DNA from: Marivivens donghaensis | Lineage (GTDB): Bacteria > Pseudomonadota > Alphaproteobacteria > Rhodobacterales > Rhodobacteraceae | Length of the DNA: 64,000 nt | Direction: 5' to 3' | Assembly: GCF_011806565.1 (NCBI RefSeq) | Contig: NZ_JAATOP010000004.1 | Location: 1-64,000 of the forward strand | In this document: piece after piece, positions 37,448 through 46,554 of the stretch | Numbering within the stretch: position 1 is the stretch's first letter | Layout: each line of letters begins with the position of its first letter | Position numbers and translations under genes: made by a program | Notes under the pieces: model-generated | The model's database searches: none | Told to the model about the DNA's origin: nothing | The model's input: the letters and a program-made list of their open reading frames with translations, nothing else

Positions 37448-38329
37448 ATGTCCGACGAAATGACCTACTCCGCCATCGCAGTCTGCTCCTCGTTGGAGCA
37501 GGCCGAAGCCCTCGCAGCTTCCTGCGATAACCTGTTCCCCGAACCGACAGGTGTCGGCTCGTTCGAGATCGAGGATGGATCGGGTCTGTTCGAGGTCGCG
37601 TGCTACTTCACCGAAGAGCCCGACCGCGCCGGACTGTCGCTGCTGGCGACGATGTACGGCTCCAAGGACTTCGTCGTCTCCGAAGTTCCGCAGATCGACT
37701 GGGTTGCCCATGTGCGCCGCGAACTTGCGCCGGTCGAGGCTGGCCGCTTCTTTGTCTACGGTAGCCACGACGCCGACAAACTGCCCGAGGGCCGCATCGG
37801 TCTGCTGATCGAGGCCGCAATGGCATTCGGCACCGGCCACCACGGCACCACGCTTGGCTGTCTGCGCGCGCTGAACCGTCTGGTGGAGGAGGGCGTGAAG
37901 CCTGAACGCGTGATCGACGTCGGTTGCGGCACCGCCGTTCTGGCAATGGGTGCCGCCCGCGTCTGGCCCGAAGCCGCAACGCTCGCATCCGACATCGATC
38001 AGGTCGCTGTCGACGTGGCAGAGGCGAACCTTGCCGCAAACGGCATGTCGGGCGCGATTTTCTGCCTCGAAGCGGCAGGCTTCAACGCCAAGGAAATCGA
38101 ACAGGCTGCGCCGTTCGATCTGATCTTTGCGAATATTCTGAAGGGGCCGCTGGTCGCTCTGTCCCCCGACATGGCCAAGCACATCGCCGCTGGCGGCCAT
38201 GCAATCCTGTCGGGCATCCTGAACGAGCAGGCCGATGCTGTGCTTGCGACTTATCTGGACAACGGTTTTGCCCTGAAAGAACGCGAAGTGATCGGCGATT
38301 GGACCACGCTCACCCTGACGCACGGCTAA
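37448..38329 (+). CDS. prmA: Ribosomal protein L11 methyltransferase
   Basis: A 293-residue SAM enzyme that methylates L11. The N-terminal recognition part is followed by AMAFGTGHHGTTLGCL and DVGCGTAVLAMGAA, and the catalytic-loop FDLIFANILKGPL, all PrmA signatures. ATG at 37448 (MSDEMTYSAI) is chosen; the open frame extends 54 bases upstream into the end of the MFS gene without similarity. Confidence 0.94.
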   Translation: MSDEMTYSAIAVCSSLEQAEALAASCDNLFPEPTGVGSFEIEDGSGLFEVACYFTEEPDRAGLSLLATMYGSKDFVVSEVPQIDWVAHVRRELAPVEAGRFFVYGSHDADKLPEGRIGLLIEAAMAFGTGHHGTTLGCLRALNRLVEEGVKPERVIDVGCGTAVLAMGAARVWPEAATLASDIDQVAVDVAEANLAANGMSGAIFCLEAAGFNAKEIEQAAPFDLIFANILKGPLVALSPDMAKHIAAGGHAILSGILNEQADAVLATYLDNGFALKEREVIGDWTTLTLTHG

Positions 38330-38354
38330 GTCGTCAGATCCGAGCTCTCGAAAT

Positions 38355-38390
38355 CAAAAAGGCCGCCTCATCGAGGCGGCCTGTGTGTTT
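38355..38390. terminator. Bidirectional terminator between prmA and the DUF1127 gene
   Basis: AGGCCGCCTC (38360-38369) and GAGGCGGCCT (38373-38382) pair perfectly with a 3-base loop. On the minus strand it is followed by TTTTTGATTT, on the plus strand by GTGTGTTT. It ends the DUF1127 gene and probably prmA. Confidence 0.88.
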
Positions 38391-38407
38391 CCAGAGGTCC
38401 TCGGGGA

Positions 38408-38617
38408 TCAGAAGCGGGCGCGCGCTTCGAGCTTAGCGATGTCTGCACGAACAAGGCCGATATCGTCCAGCTCGCGGTCTGTCAGCTTACGCAGCTGCTT
38501 GGCCGTAGTTTTCGCATTATAAGCGAACTCGATACGGTCGAGCAGGTCGTAGAAGAAGCCGGTGACCAGGTAGGTCAGGCGCGGGCTGACGGCGCGGGTG
38601 TTGTCGATAGTAACCAT
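38408..38617 (-). CDS. DUF1127 small protein
   Basis: A 69-residue protein from ATG 38617, with GGAG 7 bases upstream. The C-terminal part KQLRKLTDRELDDIGLVRADI is the DUF1127 (YjiS-like) signature, an arginine-rich amphipathic helix; the N-terminal half has a longer hydrophobic segment (LTYLVTGFFYDLLDRIEF). DUF1127 proteins in alphaproteobacteria have been connected to RNA turnover and phosphate or carbon responses. Monocistronic. Confidence 0.88.
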   Translation of the reverse strand: MVTIDNTRAVSPRLTYLVTGFFYDLLDRIEFAYNAKTTAKQLRKLTDRELDDIGLVRADIAKLEARARF

Positions 38618-38952
38618 GAGGCACTCCAAGAAGTCTGCTGCATCGCAGCGCTATGTGTTGTTCATGTCGCCCAATTAGTCAGCAGTTTGAAAACGCGAAA
38701 GAGTGCGTTTTGCATGACTGATATGCGACTTGCGCATGGCGAAAAATCGACGATTTGCCTTGTAAAAACGGCCTATCGCGTCGCGATTGGTCAAATGGCG
38801 ACAAATGTCGTTTTTGGATTTCGGAGGGTCGCCGCCAAATCCGAAATCGCGGATTCTGCGGCGCAGCATCACGGCGATTTCAAAACGAACTTGGTTTATG
38901 TTCGCGTTTTGTGCTAGTGAGGCTCAACAACAATAATTTTCAGAGGCAGACC
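38618..38952. other. Divergent region between DUF1127 gene and ruvC
   Basis: No gene is supported in these 335 bases. It contains an 8-bp inverted repeat, ATTTCGGA (38818-38825) and TCCGAAAT (38840-38847), and near ruvC a dyad CGAAC...GTTCG (38886-38904) overlapping a LexA-like box. Confidence 0.45.
38900..38914 (+). promoter_or_regulatory. Imperfect LexA-like box upstream of ruvC
   Basis: GTTC (38900-38903), seven bases, then GTGC (38911-38914) matches the alphaproteobacterial SOS box GTTC-N7-GTTC in 7 of 8 positions. It is 39 bases before the ruvC ATG. TTGGTT (38891-38896) and CTAGTG with 17-base spacing could be the promoter it overlaps. Confidence 0.35.
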
Positions 38953-39462
38953 ATGCGCGTCATCGGTATCGACCCCGGTTTGCGAAATATGGGCTGGGGC
39001 ATCATCGAATCGGTCGGTTCGCGACTCACCCATGTGGCGAACGGCACCTGCAAATCGGATGGCAAAGCGGACCTGTCGGAACGCCTTCTGTCGCTCTACG
39101 ACCAGCTCAACGACGTTTTCCAGACCTACCAACCCGACGCCGCTGCCGTCGAACAGACCTTCGTCAACAAAGACGCCGTCGCGACCCTGAAACTGGGGCA
39201 GGCGAGGGGCATCGCGCTGCTCGTTCCAGCGCAGGCGGGTTTGCGGGTAGGGGAGTATCTGCCCAACGCAGTGAAGAAAGCTGTGGTGGGCGTAGGCCAT
39301 GCCGACAAAAAACAGATCGGCCATATGGTCGGTGTCTACCTGCCTGGCGTCAAAGTCCACGGACCCGATGCTGCCGACGCGCTCGCCATCGCGATCTGCC
39401 ACGCCCACCACTGTCAATCCGCGAACCATCTGTCGCGCGCAGTCATGAAGGCAGGCGCATGA
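38953..39462 (+). CDS. ruvC: Holliday junction resolvase RuvC
   Basis: A 169-residue endonuclease that cuts Holliday junctions symmetrically. The four acidic catalytic residues are D7 ([12 protein letters not shown]), E67 (AVEQTF), D139 and D142 (GPDAADALA). ATG at 38953 follows GAGGCAGACC. First gene of ruvCAB; its end overlaps ruvA by ATGA. Confidence 0.96.
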   Translation: MRVIGIDPGLRNMGWGIIESVGSRLTHVANGTCKSDGKADLSERLLSLYDQLNDVFQTYQPDAAAVEQTFVNKDAVATLKLGQARGIALLVPAQAGLRVGEYLPNAVKKAVVGVGHADKKQIGHMVGVYLPGVKVHGPDAADALAIAICHAHHCQSANHLSRAVMKAGA

Positions 39463-40118
39463 TCGGGAAAATCTCTGGCATCGTTGACTACAAAGGCCTC
39501 GACCACGTTCTCATCGACGTGCGCGGCGTGGGCTATGTCGTTTACTGCTCCGACCGCGTCATGGCGGCTCTTCCGCCGATCGGAGAGGCAACGGCTCTCT
39601 ATACAGATATGCTCGTGCGCGAGGATCTGCTGCAACTCTTCGGCTTCACGACCCTCGTGGAAAAAGAATGGCATCGCCTGCTGACGGGTGTGCAGGGCAT
39701 CGGCCCGAAGGCATCGCTCGCGATCCTCGGCACCCTCGGTCCCGAAGGCGTCAGCCGCGCCATTGCGCTCGGCGACTGGTCCGCGATTGCCAAAGCCAAA
39801 GGCGTCGGCCCCAAAACCGCGCAGCGCGTGACGATGGAGCTGAAGAACAAAGCGCCCACCGTCATGGCCATGACCGGCGCAGAGGCGACCGTGAATGACA
39901 ATGTGATCGAGCCAGACACGCCCGCCAAGCCGCGCAAACGTGCCGCTCCGCCCAAACAGTCCGCCGCCCAGCCCGAAGCCCTCTCGGCTCTGGCCAACCT
40001 CGGCTATCAACCGTCCGAAGCTGCGGGCGCCGTCGCTCAGGCCTTGGCCGATGATCCGGACCTTGATACCGGTGCCCTGATCAAGACAGCGCTCAAGCTG
40101 CTCGCACCGAAAGGCTAA
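39459..40118 (+). CDS. ruvA: Holliday junction DNA helicase subunit RuvA
   Basis: A 219-residue junction-binding protein that tetramerises and loads RuvB. Domain I starts [20 protein letters not shown]; helix-hairpin-helix motifs are [17 protein letters not shown] and [14 protein letters not shown]; a Pro/Lys-rich linker (about 145-168) leads to domain III ([13 protein letters not shown]), which contacts RuvB. Typical length is about 200; the longer linker explains the difference. Confidence 0.96.
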   Translation: MIGKISGIVDYKGLDHVLIDVRGVGYVVYCSDRVMAALPPIGEATALYTDMLVREDLLQLFGFTTLVEKEWHRLLTGVQGIGPKASLAILGTLGPEGVSRAIALGDWSAIAKAKGVGPKTAQRVTMELKNKAPTVMAMTGAEATVNDNVIEPDTPAKPRKRAAPPKQSAAQPEALSALANLGYQPSEAAGAVAQALADDPDLDTGALIKTALKLLAPKG

Positions 40119-40121
40119 CGG

Positions 40122-41138
40122 ATGGAACGGCAGGAAGACCTCAATCCCGAGCGCAAGCCCGAGGACCGCGACCGCGCTTTGCGTCCGCAGGGTCTCGAAG
40201 AGTTCATCGGTCAGGCCGAAGCCCGCGCTAACCTCCGCGTTTTCATCGAATCCGCCAAACGCCGCGGCGAGGCGATGGACCACACCCTGTTCCACGGTCC
40301 TCCCGGTCTGGGGAAAACGACCCTCGCACAGATCATGGCCCGTGAACTCGGCGTCAATTTCCGCATGACATCCGGCCCCGTGCTGGCCAAAGCGGGCGAC
40401 CTCGCGGCGATCCTGACGAACCTCGAAGCGCGCGATGTCCTCTTCATCGACGAAATCCACCGCATGAACCCTGCGGTCGAAGAAGTGCTCTATCCCGCGA
40501 TGGAAGACTACGAACTCGACCTCGTGATAGGTGAGGGCCCCGCCGCGCGAACCGTTCGCATCGAACTCCAGCCCTTCACGCTGGTCGGCGCGACAACCCG
40601 CCTCGGCCTGCTGACCACGCCCCTGCGTGACCGTTTCGGCATCCCGACCCGCCTACAGTTCTATAACGTCGACGAGCTGCACCAGATCGTGCAGCGTGGT
40701 GCCCGCCTCATGGGCGCTCCTGCCGACGACGACGGTGCCCGCGAGATCGCGACCCGCGCACGCGGCACGCCCCGTATCGCAGGCCGCCTGCTGCGCCGCG
40801 TCGTGGACTTCGCCATCGTCGAAGGCGACGGCCGCGTGACCCAAGCGCTCGCCGACCGCGCCCTGACACGTCTCGACGTCGATCACCTCGGCCTCGATGG
40901 TGCCGATCGCCGCTACCTCAGGCTCATCGCCGAAAGTTATGGCGGCGGCCCCGTCGGGATCGAAACCCTCTCCGCCGCGCTCAGCGAAAGCCGCGACGCG
41001 CTCGAAGAAGTCATCGAACCCTACCTCCTCCAGCAGGGCCTCATCCAGCGAACCCCCCGCGGACGTATGCTTACTCGCGCCAGCTGGCGGCACCTCGGCC
41101 TCGAAGCGCCGAAATCGGAAAGTGATCTCTTCGGCTGA
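40122..41138 (+). CDS. ruvB: Holliday junction branch-migration ATPase RuvB
   Basis: A 338-residue AAA+ motor. Walker [14 protein letters not shown], Walker [11 protein letters not shown], sensor [18 protein letters not shown] and the C-terminal winged helix ([17 protein letters not shown]) are all visible. It drives branch migration with RuvA. Starts 3 bases after ruvA. Confidence 0.97.
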   Translation: MERQEDLNPERKPEDRDRALRPQGLEEFIGQAEARANLRVFIESAKRRGEAMDHTLFHGPPGLGKTTLAQIMARELGVNFRMTSGPVLAKAGDLAAILTNLEARDVLFIDEIHRMNPAVEEVLYPAMEDYELDLVIGEGPAARTVRIELQPFTLVGATTRLGLLTTPLRDRFGIPTRLQFYNVDELHQIVQRGARLMGAPADDDGAREIATRARGTPRIAGRLLRRVVDFAIVEGDGRVTQALADRALTRLDVDHLGLDGADRRYLRLIAESYGGGPVGIETLSAALSESRDALEEVIEPYLLQQGLIQRTPRGRMLTRASWRHLGLEAPKSESDLFG

Positions 41139-41146
41139 CCTGCCTT

Positions 41147-41208
41147 TGTGCCTCAAATATCCCGGGGGTGAATTGGCGAAGCCAAGAGGGGGCAGCGCCC
41201 CCGCCGCG
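41147..41208. repeat. Intergenic hairpin repeat after ruvB
   Basis: Ordered elements are CCTCAAATATCCCGGGGGTGAA, split here as CCTCAAATATCCC and GGGGGTGAATT, then TTGGC-GAA-GCCAA and GGGGGC-AGC-GCCCCC hairpins. The same order, in reverse orientation, is present at 62071-62136. It probably acts as a processing or termination structure; no T tract follows on the plus strand. Confidence 0.65.
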
Positions 41209-41247
41209 CCATTGAACTGAAACCAACCTCGGGTTAATTGCGATCCC

Positions 41248-41865
41248 ATGACGCCAGAAGATATTACCGCACTGTTCACCCGCAAAGACGGCTCCTACCT
41301 CTGCGCCCGCTGGGGCAGGCCGATTGTGCCTGTCGTTTTCGGGGTCGAGGATGAAACGCTCCAGACCGTGAAAGGCGCGATCGAAGCTATCGTTGCGTTG
41401 GCCGGCCACAATATGGACGAGACCGATACGGAGCTCGGTGCCAACCTCATGGTATTCTTCTGCCGCGAGTGGAGCGAGCTTGAGGGCGTGCCGAACCTTG
41501 GCCAACTGATCGACGGGCTGCCGAACCTCGTGCAGCGCCTCGATGCTGCGGGTGCCAACCAGTACCGGACTTTCCGTTTCGACGAGCAGGGCGCGATCAA
41601 GCTATGCATCGTGTTCGTGCGCATGGACGCGGAACTGACCAAACAGCCCGCTGAAACGATCGCTCTCGCGCAGGCGGCCCAGTTGATGCTGACGTGGTCG
41701 GATCAGGCATTTGTGGATCGCTCCCCGCTGGCATTGGCCAACGGCAACGCCGTCCTCCGTCCCGAAATCGGCGCGGTCATTCAGGCCGCCTACGATCAGG
41801 TAATGCCGGTGAGCGCGCAGGACAGCAGTCACGCCCTGCGGCTATACGCCCGCACGCTGGCCTGA
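41248..41865 (+). CDS. Hypothetical protein between ruvB and ybgC
   Basis: A 205-residue soluble protein that I do not recognise. It has no signal peptide or membrane segment. The body is rich in acidic residues and helical stretches (LQTVKGAIEAIVALAGHNMD; ETIALAQAAQLMLTWSDQAF) with a beta-rich middle (QYRTFRFDEQGAIKLCIVFVRMD), giving the look of a small alpha/beta domain. Codon use is like its neighbours, so a real gene is likely. It sits between the ruv operon repeat and the tol-pal operon. Confidence 0.75.
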   Translation: MTPEDITALFTRKDGSYLCARWGRPIVPVVFGVEDETLQTVKGAIEAIVALAGHNMDETDTELGANLMVFFCREWSELEGVPNLGQLIDGLPNLVQRLDAAGANQYRTFRFDEQGAIKLCIVFVRMDAELTKQPAETIALAQAAQLMLTWSDQAFVDRSPLALANGNAVLRPEIGAVIQAAYDQVMPVSAQDSSHALRLYARTLA

Positions 41866-41919
41866 GTGCTGGACGCAGCGCGGAGGGCACCCTAACGTGC
41901 CGGCAATTCTGGAGGCCCG

Positions 41920-42309
41920 ATGATCCACTCGTTCAACTGCCGCGTTTACTACGAAGACACCGACCTAGCCGGTATCGTCTATTATGCGAACTACCTGCGG
42001 TTCATCGAGCGGGCCCGCTCCGAATGGGTACGTGCGCGCGGTGTTGACCAGCGTGCGCTGAAAGAGACCGAGGGCGTGGTTTTCGCCGTCCGCCGCGTTG
42101 AAGCCGACTACCTTCAGCCCGCCAAATTCGACGACGAACTCACTGTGCTGACCGAGGTTGAAAACATCGGCGGCGCGAGCATGACGCTGAAGCAATCTGT
42201 AACACGGGATGGTGTGATCCTGTTTACTGCGGTGGTGACGCTTGTCGCAATCAACGCAAACGGGGCACCGGTCCGACTGCCCGCAATTCTGCGCAAGCCT
42301 TTGCACTGA
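41920..42309 (+). CDS. ybgC: Tol-Pal associated acyl-CoA thioesterase YbgC
   Basis: A 129-residue hot-dog thioesterase. YYEDTDLAGIVYYANYLRF holds the catalytic aspartate D15 of the family. YbgC hydrolyses acyl-CoA or acyl-ACP thioesters and belongs to the Tol-Pal gene group in most proteobacteria. Followed by a 171-base gap with the likely tolQ promoter. Confidence 0.93.
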   Translation: MIHSFNCRVYYEDTDLAGIVYYANYLRFIERARSEWVRARGVDQRALKETEGVVFAVRRVEADYLQPAKFDDELTVLTEVENIGGASMTLKQSVTRDGVILFTAVVTLVAINANGAPVRLPAILRKPLH

Positions 42310-42480
42310 TTGAATAAACGGCGTGTCGAAGTGCCTTTCGTGCCCTCCGCAACATCACCCTGATTGGCCGCTTTTTGCTCACGCGGAACCGTGATGCAGG
42401 ATATCTAGCCTTGGTTCTGCAATTCCTGTATTTGTTGGTAAAAATGCGGCCAAAGTGAGCCGCCCGAAACGAGCAGGCAG

Positions 42481-43155
42481 ATGGAAGCAGCAACCGATTA
42501 TACGATGTGGGCACTCTTTGCCCGCGCGACTCTTCTTGTAAAACTCGTGATGATCCTTTTGGTCATGGCATCCATTTGGTGCTGGGCCGTCATCGTCGAC
42601 AAGATCCGCCAATACCGCAAAGCCCGCGCAGAAGCCGCCGAGTTCGATCGTGCGTTCTGGTCGGGTGAACCCCTCAACGAACTCTACGACCAGATCGGCA
42701 ACAATCCCGAAGGTCCTGCACAGCGCATCTTCGTGGCAGGTATGCTCGAATGGCAGCGCAGCATCCGTGATGACGGACGTTTTATCGCCAACGCGCAGGC
42801 CCGTATCGACCGTTCCATGGACGTTGCGATCGCGAAAGAGGCCGCGAACCTTCAGAAAGGTCTGCCGGTTCTGGCGACCGTCGGTTCGACCGCGCCGTTC
42901 GTTGGTCTTTTCGGTACCGTCTGGGGTATCATGAACTCCTTCATCGAGATTGCCGAAGCGCAGAACACCAACCTCGCCGTCGTTGCGCCAGGTATTTCCG
43001 AAGCGCTGCTCGCGACCGGTCTGGGCCTTCTGGCTGCGATCCCTGCGGTTATCTTCTACAACAAACTCTCGAACGACAGCGATCATATCATCGCGGGTTA
43101 CGAGGCGTTTGCCGACGAATTCTCGACCATCCTCGGTCGCCAGCTGGATAGCTGA
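42481..43155 (+). CDS. tolQ: Tol-Pal system proton channel subunit TolQ
   Basis: A 224-residue inner-membrane protein with three hydrophobic segments (about 17-37, 127-150 and 163-185), like MotA/ExbB. LPVLATVGSTAPFVGLFGTV and SEALLATGLGLLAAIPAV are the conserved channel helices. With TolR it uses the proton gradient to energise TolA. GAGCAGGCAG precedes the ATG. Confidence 0.95.
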   Translation: MEAATDYTMWALFARATLLVKLVMILLVMASIWCWAVIVDKIRQYRKARAEAAEFDRAFWSGEPLNELYDQIGNNPEGPAQRIFVAGMLEWQRSIRDDGRFIANAQARIDRSMDVAIAKEAANLQKGLPVLATVGSTAPFVGLFGTVWGIMNSFIEIAEAQNTNLAVVAPGISEALLATGLGLLAAIPAVIFYNKLSNDSDHIIAGYEAFADEFSTILGRQLDS

Positions 43156-43157
43156 TC

Positions 43158-43634
43158 ATGGGTGCCGGTGTCATGAACAAGGGCGGAGGAGGCGGAAGCC
43201 GCCGTCGCCGTCGCCGCACTTCGGGTGGCAGCAAGGCCATGGCCGAAATCAACATCACGCCGTTCGTGGACGTGATGCTGGTTCTGCTCATCATCTTCAT
43301 GGTGGCTGCGCCGCTCATGACGGTGGGCGTGCCTGTCGAACTACCCAAAACCCAAGCCAGCGCGCTGCCGACCGATGAGGAAGAGCCGCTGACCGTCACC
43401 ATCACCGCCGAAGGTGTGCTGCTGATCCAGAATACCGAAACGGAAGAGGGTGAACTGGTTGCCAAACTGCAAGCCATCGCCGCAGAGCGTTCTTCGGACC
43501 GCATCTATCTGCGTGCGGACGGCAGCAACGCTTGGAATAACGTGGCCGAGGTTATGGGCCTTCTGAACGCTGGTGGTTTCTCCAACATCGGTCTTGTGAC
43601 CGATGTCGCATCCCCCGCGGGGACGGACGGGTAA
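43158..43634 (+). CDS. tolR: Tol-Pal system protein TolR (ExbD family)
   Basis: A 158-residue protein with one membrane segment (about 36-56: DVMLVLLIIFMVAAPLM) preceded by the conserved MAEINITPFVDV, in which the aspartate takes part in proton flow, and a periplasmic domain. The N terminus has an unusual basic and glycine-rich stretch (GGGGGSRRRRRR). Starts 2 bases after tolQ. Confidence 0.94.
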   Translation: MGAGVMNKGGGGGSRRRRRRTSGGSKAMAEINITPFVDVMLVLLIIFMVAAPLMTVGVPVELPKTQASALPTDEEEPLTVTITAEGVLLIQNTETEEGELVAKLQAIAAERSSDRIYLRADGSNAWNNVAEVMGLLNAGGFSNIGLVTDVASPAGTDG

Positions 43635-43637
43635 GCC

Positions 43638-44777
43638 GTGGACTTCCGTCGTTACAGCGCCGGTACTTACGTTTCAGCAGCAGGGCACTCGGCTTTGCTG
43701 TTCTGGCTCCTATTCGGCTGGGGCCTGAACAACGAGCCGATGGATTTCGACATCACCGAAGTGTCTGTCGTGTCAGGGGCGGAGTATGACGCGATCGTCG
43801 CCGCTTCGACTCCGCAGGCGACCACGGAAGAGCCTGCGCCGATGGCTCCGCCGATTGTTGATGACACGCTGCCCGAGCCGACACCCGCCGAGGAAGCGCC
43901 ACAACAGTCGCAGCCCGACGTGCCTGCCGCGCCGGTTGAGGAAACTCCGCCGCCAGAGCCGCCGAGCCGCCCCGAGCCGCCCGCCCAGATTGCCGAGGAC
44001 GTGCCTGTTCTGCCCGCACCGCCAGCGCCGCCTGCGGCTGCGCCTGATTTGCCGCCGTCGGACCGTCCGGTTCCGCGTCCGGCTGAGCGTGTCGCGAGCG
44101 AGGCCACGCCGCCTCCGCCGCCCGAGGCCGAGATTGCGCCTGATGCCCAGCAGGAAGTCGCAGAGGATGCCGAGGTCGTTCTGCCCGAGCCGGTAGAGGA
44201 AGAGCAGAGCGCCGCTGCGCCCGAGGAGTCGACGACCGAGATCGTGACCGAAGCGGAAACGCCTGCGGGTGCAGTCCAGAGCTCGCCGCGTCCGCCGTCG
44301 CGCCCGAACCGTCCGACGCCTCAGCCGGTCCAGACCGCAGAGACGGAGCCGGAAGAAGAACCCGAACCTACGCCGCAGCAGACCGAAGACGAAGCTGCCG
44401 CCTTGGCCGCCGCGCTTGCCGCTGCCAGTACGCCGACCGAAACGACGGCTCCCGCTGGTCCGCCGCTCACGGGCGGCGAGCAGGAAGCGTTCCGTCTGTC
44501 GGTCCAGAGCTGCTGGAACGTGGACACGGGTGCCGAATGGGCGAACGTGGTTGTTACAGTCGGTTTCAGTCTGTCACGCGAAGGGCAGGTCATCGGCGAG
44601 ATCGAGATGCTGAACTCGTCGGGCGGCACCTCCGCGCAAGCCAACACCGCGTTTCAGGCTGCACGCCGCGCTGTGCTGCGTTGCCAGTCGAGCGGTTACA
44701 ACCTTCCGGCGGAAAAATACGATAGCTGGAAAGAGGTTGAGATCACCTTTGACCCCTCGCAGATGGTGTACCGATGA
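43638..44777 (+). CDS. tolA: TolA-like envelope protein
   Basis: A 379-residue protein with an N-terminal membrane anchor (about 12-28), a long Pro/Glu/Ala-rich periplasmic linker (about 50-280, many PEP and PPP runs) and a C-terminal globular domain (SVQSCWNVDTGAEWANVVVT ... CQSSGYNLPAEKYDSW). Position between tolR and tolB defines it as TolA, the arm that reaches Pal. The linker is Pro-rich rather than the Ala/Lys helix of enterobacteria, as in other alphaproteobacteria. Starts with GTG. Confidence 0.88.
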   Translation: MDFRRYSAGTYVSAAGHSALLFWLLFGWGLNNEPMDFDITEVSVVSGAEYDAIVAASTPQATTEEPAPMAPPIVDDTLPEPTPAEEAPQQSQPDVPAAPVEETPPPEPPSRPEPPAQIAEDVPVLPAPPAPPAAAPDLPPSDRPVPRPAERVASEATPPPPPEAEIAPDAQQEVAEDAEVVLPEPVEEEQSAAAPEESTTEIVTEAETPAGAVQSSPRPPSRPNRPTPQPVQTAETEPEEEPEPTPQQTEDEAAALAAALAAASTPTETTAPAGPPLTGGEQEAFRLSVQSCWNVDTGAEWANVVVTVGFSLSREGQVIGEIEMLNSSGGTSAQANTAFQAARRAVLRCQSSGYNLPAEKYDSWKEVEITFDPSQMVYR

Positions 44778-45028
44778 TGCGCGGGGTCGTGGTCGCAGTG
44801 GTTGTGGTTCTGGCAGCGGCGGTCACCGCCGCTCCCCAAAGCCGCGCGCGACCGGTGCCGAACGAGAAAGTGCTTTGCCTGAATACGCATCATTCTGACG
44901 ATAGCGTTATTCGCAAAGATAACGTCTTGCGCTGTCAGTCCGTGGATGCGGTTCTATCTACAGCGCAAAAGAAATTTCAGACGGAGGAGTGGATGAAGAT
45001 CGACGCAGCCAAGGACGGGGCAAACTGA
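44774..45028 (+). CDS. Small hypothetical secreted protein between tolA and tolB
   Basis: An 84-residue ORF that overlaps the tolA stop by 4 bases. It begins with a convincing signal or anchor (MMRGVVVAVVVVLAAAVTAA) and continues with two cysteines (VLCLNTHH and VLRCQSVD). No known family recognised. Third-position GC drops in its second half (44880-44960) compared with tolA and tolB. Could be a real accessory of the Tol-Pal operon or an ORF by chance. Confidence 0.5.
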   Translation: MMRGVVVAVVVVLAAAVTAAPQSRARPVPNEKVLCLNTHHSDDSVIRKDNVLRCQSVDAVLSTAQKKFQTEEWMKIDAAKDGAN

Positions 45029-45142
45029 TGCCAGCGTTTTGCTGCACGAGAACTACGCAAACGCAGCCTACAGATATGCTAGGCGCGTCAGCGAATTCCC
45101 GTTCGACATCCGTTCGTTTTGTCCATTTAAACGAGGAAGCCC

Positions 45143-46468
45143 ATGTTTAAACGACTGTTGGCCCTGCTCTGCGCAATCGTGCTGGCCGGCCCTGTGATGG
45201 CCCAGACGCCGCTGCGCCTGACGATTACCGATGGTGTGATCGAGCCGCTGCCGTTCGCCGCCCCCACCTTCACCGCCGAAGTCGGCGGATCGGAGCAGAT
45301 GGCCGCCGACATCACGCGCGTCATGTCCGAGGATCTGGTCAACACCGGTCTGTTCCGCCAGATCCCGTCGACCGCCTTCATCAGCCAGCACACCTTTGGC
45401 GTTGCGCCGTCCTTCTCTGACTGGCGCGCTGTGAATGCGCAGGCGCTGGTTTCGGGCGCCGTGTCGGTCCAAGGCGATCAGGTTGTCGTCAAGTTCCGCC
45501 TCTATGACGTGTTCTCGGGTAACGAGCTTGGCGAAGGTCAGCAGCTTGTCGCATCGACGAACGGCTGGCGCCGCCTCGCGCACAAGGTTGCCGATCAGGT
45601 CTACAGCCGCATCACGGGTGAGGCCGGCTACTTTGACAGCCGCATCATCTATGTCGCTGAGAGCGGTCCGAAGGATAAGCGCCGCAAAGTCATCTCGATC
45701 ATGGACTACGACGGCAACCCGAGCAGCGTCACCCAGCTGACCACTGGCAGCTCGCTGGTGCTCGCGCCGCGTTTCTCGCCGACCGGCGACCGCGTTCTGT
45801 ACACCGACTACGTATCGGGCAGCCCGCGCATCAACATGATCAACGTGGCTAACCCTGCACCGATCCAGATCCAGACCGCACCGGGCAACATGGCGTTCAC
45901 CCCGCGTTTCTCGCGCGATGGCTCGAAGGTGATTTACTCGCTGGAAACCGGCGGTAACACCGACATCTGGATCACCGATATCGCCAGCGGCCAGCACACC
46001 CGCCTGACCAACGCCCCGTCGATCGAAACCGCACCGTCGCTGTCGCCGGATGGCTCGCGCATCGTGTTCGAAAGCGACCGTTCGGGCTCGCAGCAGCTTT
46101 ACGTCATGCCGATCACCGGCGGTGAGCCGCAGCGTATTTCCTTCGGCGAAGGCCGCTACGGTACGCCGGTCTGGTCGCCGCGCGGTGACCTGATTGCCTT
46201 CACCAAGCAGAACGCGGGCGCTTTCCACATCGGCCGCATGCGCACCGATGGTAGCGACGAACGTCTGCTATCGTCTGCGTCGGGCAGCTTCCTTGATGAA
46301 GGTCCGACCTGGGCGCCGAACGGCCGCGTGATCATGTTCTTCCGCGAACGCCTTGGCACTGACGGTGGCCCGTCGCTCTACACGGTAGACGTGTCGGGCC
46401 GGAACCTGCGCCAGATCCCGACCAACGGCTTTGCATCGGACCCGTCGTGGGGGCCGCTCCGCAATTAA
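45143..46468 (+). CDS. tolB: Periplasmic Tol-Pal protein TolB
   Basis: A 441-residue protein: signal peptide [20 protein letters not shown], an N-terminal domain (about 25-165) and a six-bladed WD40-like propeller with repeats such as [38 protein letters not shown] and [19 protein letters not shown]. It shuttles between TolA and Pal during outer-membrane constriction. GAGGAAGCCC precedes the ATG. Confidence 0.96.
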   Translation: MFKRLLALLCAIVLAGPVMAQTPLRLTITDGVIEPLPFAAPTFTAEVGGSEQMAADITRVMSEDLVNTGLFRQIPSTAFISQHTFGVAPSFSDWRAVNAQALVSGAVSVQGDQVVVKFRLYDVFSGNELGEGQQLVASTNGWRRLAHKVADQVYSRITGEAGYFDSRIIYVAESGPKDKRRKVISIMDYDGNPSSVTQLTTGSSLVLAPRFSPTGDRVLYTDYVSGSPRINMINVANPAPIQIQTAPGNMAFTPRFSRDGSKVIYSLETGGNTDIWITDIASGQHTRLTNAPSIETAPSLSPDGSRIVFESDRSGSQQLYVMPITGGEPQRISFGEGRYGTPVWSPRGDLIAFTKQNAGAFHIGRMRTDGSDERLLSSASGSFLDEGPTWAPNGRVIMFFRERLGTDGGPSLYTVDVSGRNLRQIPTNGFASDPSWGPLRN

Positions 46469-46479
46469 CCCCCTTCGGT

Positions 46480-46508
46480 ATGGGAGATTCCCAAGTGGCG
46501 TCTCCCAT
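46480..46508. other. Intercistronic hairpin between tolB and pal
   Basis: ATGGGAGA (46480-46487) and TCTCCCAT (46501-46508) form a perfect 8-bp stem with a 13-base loop, 47 bases before the pal ATG. There is no T tract, so an mRNA processing or stabilising role for the abundant pal message is more likely than termination. Confidence 0.5.
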
Positions 46509-46554
46509 GCTACCTTGAAATAAAACGAGCATTCGAATTTACAGGAATCCCACC

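Noticed and set aside
38755-38952. N-terminal extension of ruvC
   Set aside because: RuvC begins at MRVIGIDPG with the catalytic D7; the upstream part is the promoter region.
41147-41208. Possible short CRISPR-like repeat
   Set aside because: Only one unit at this place; the hairpins are internal dyads and no spaced array exists.
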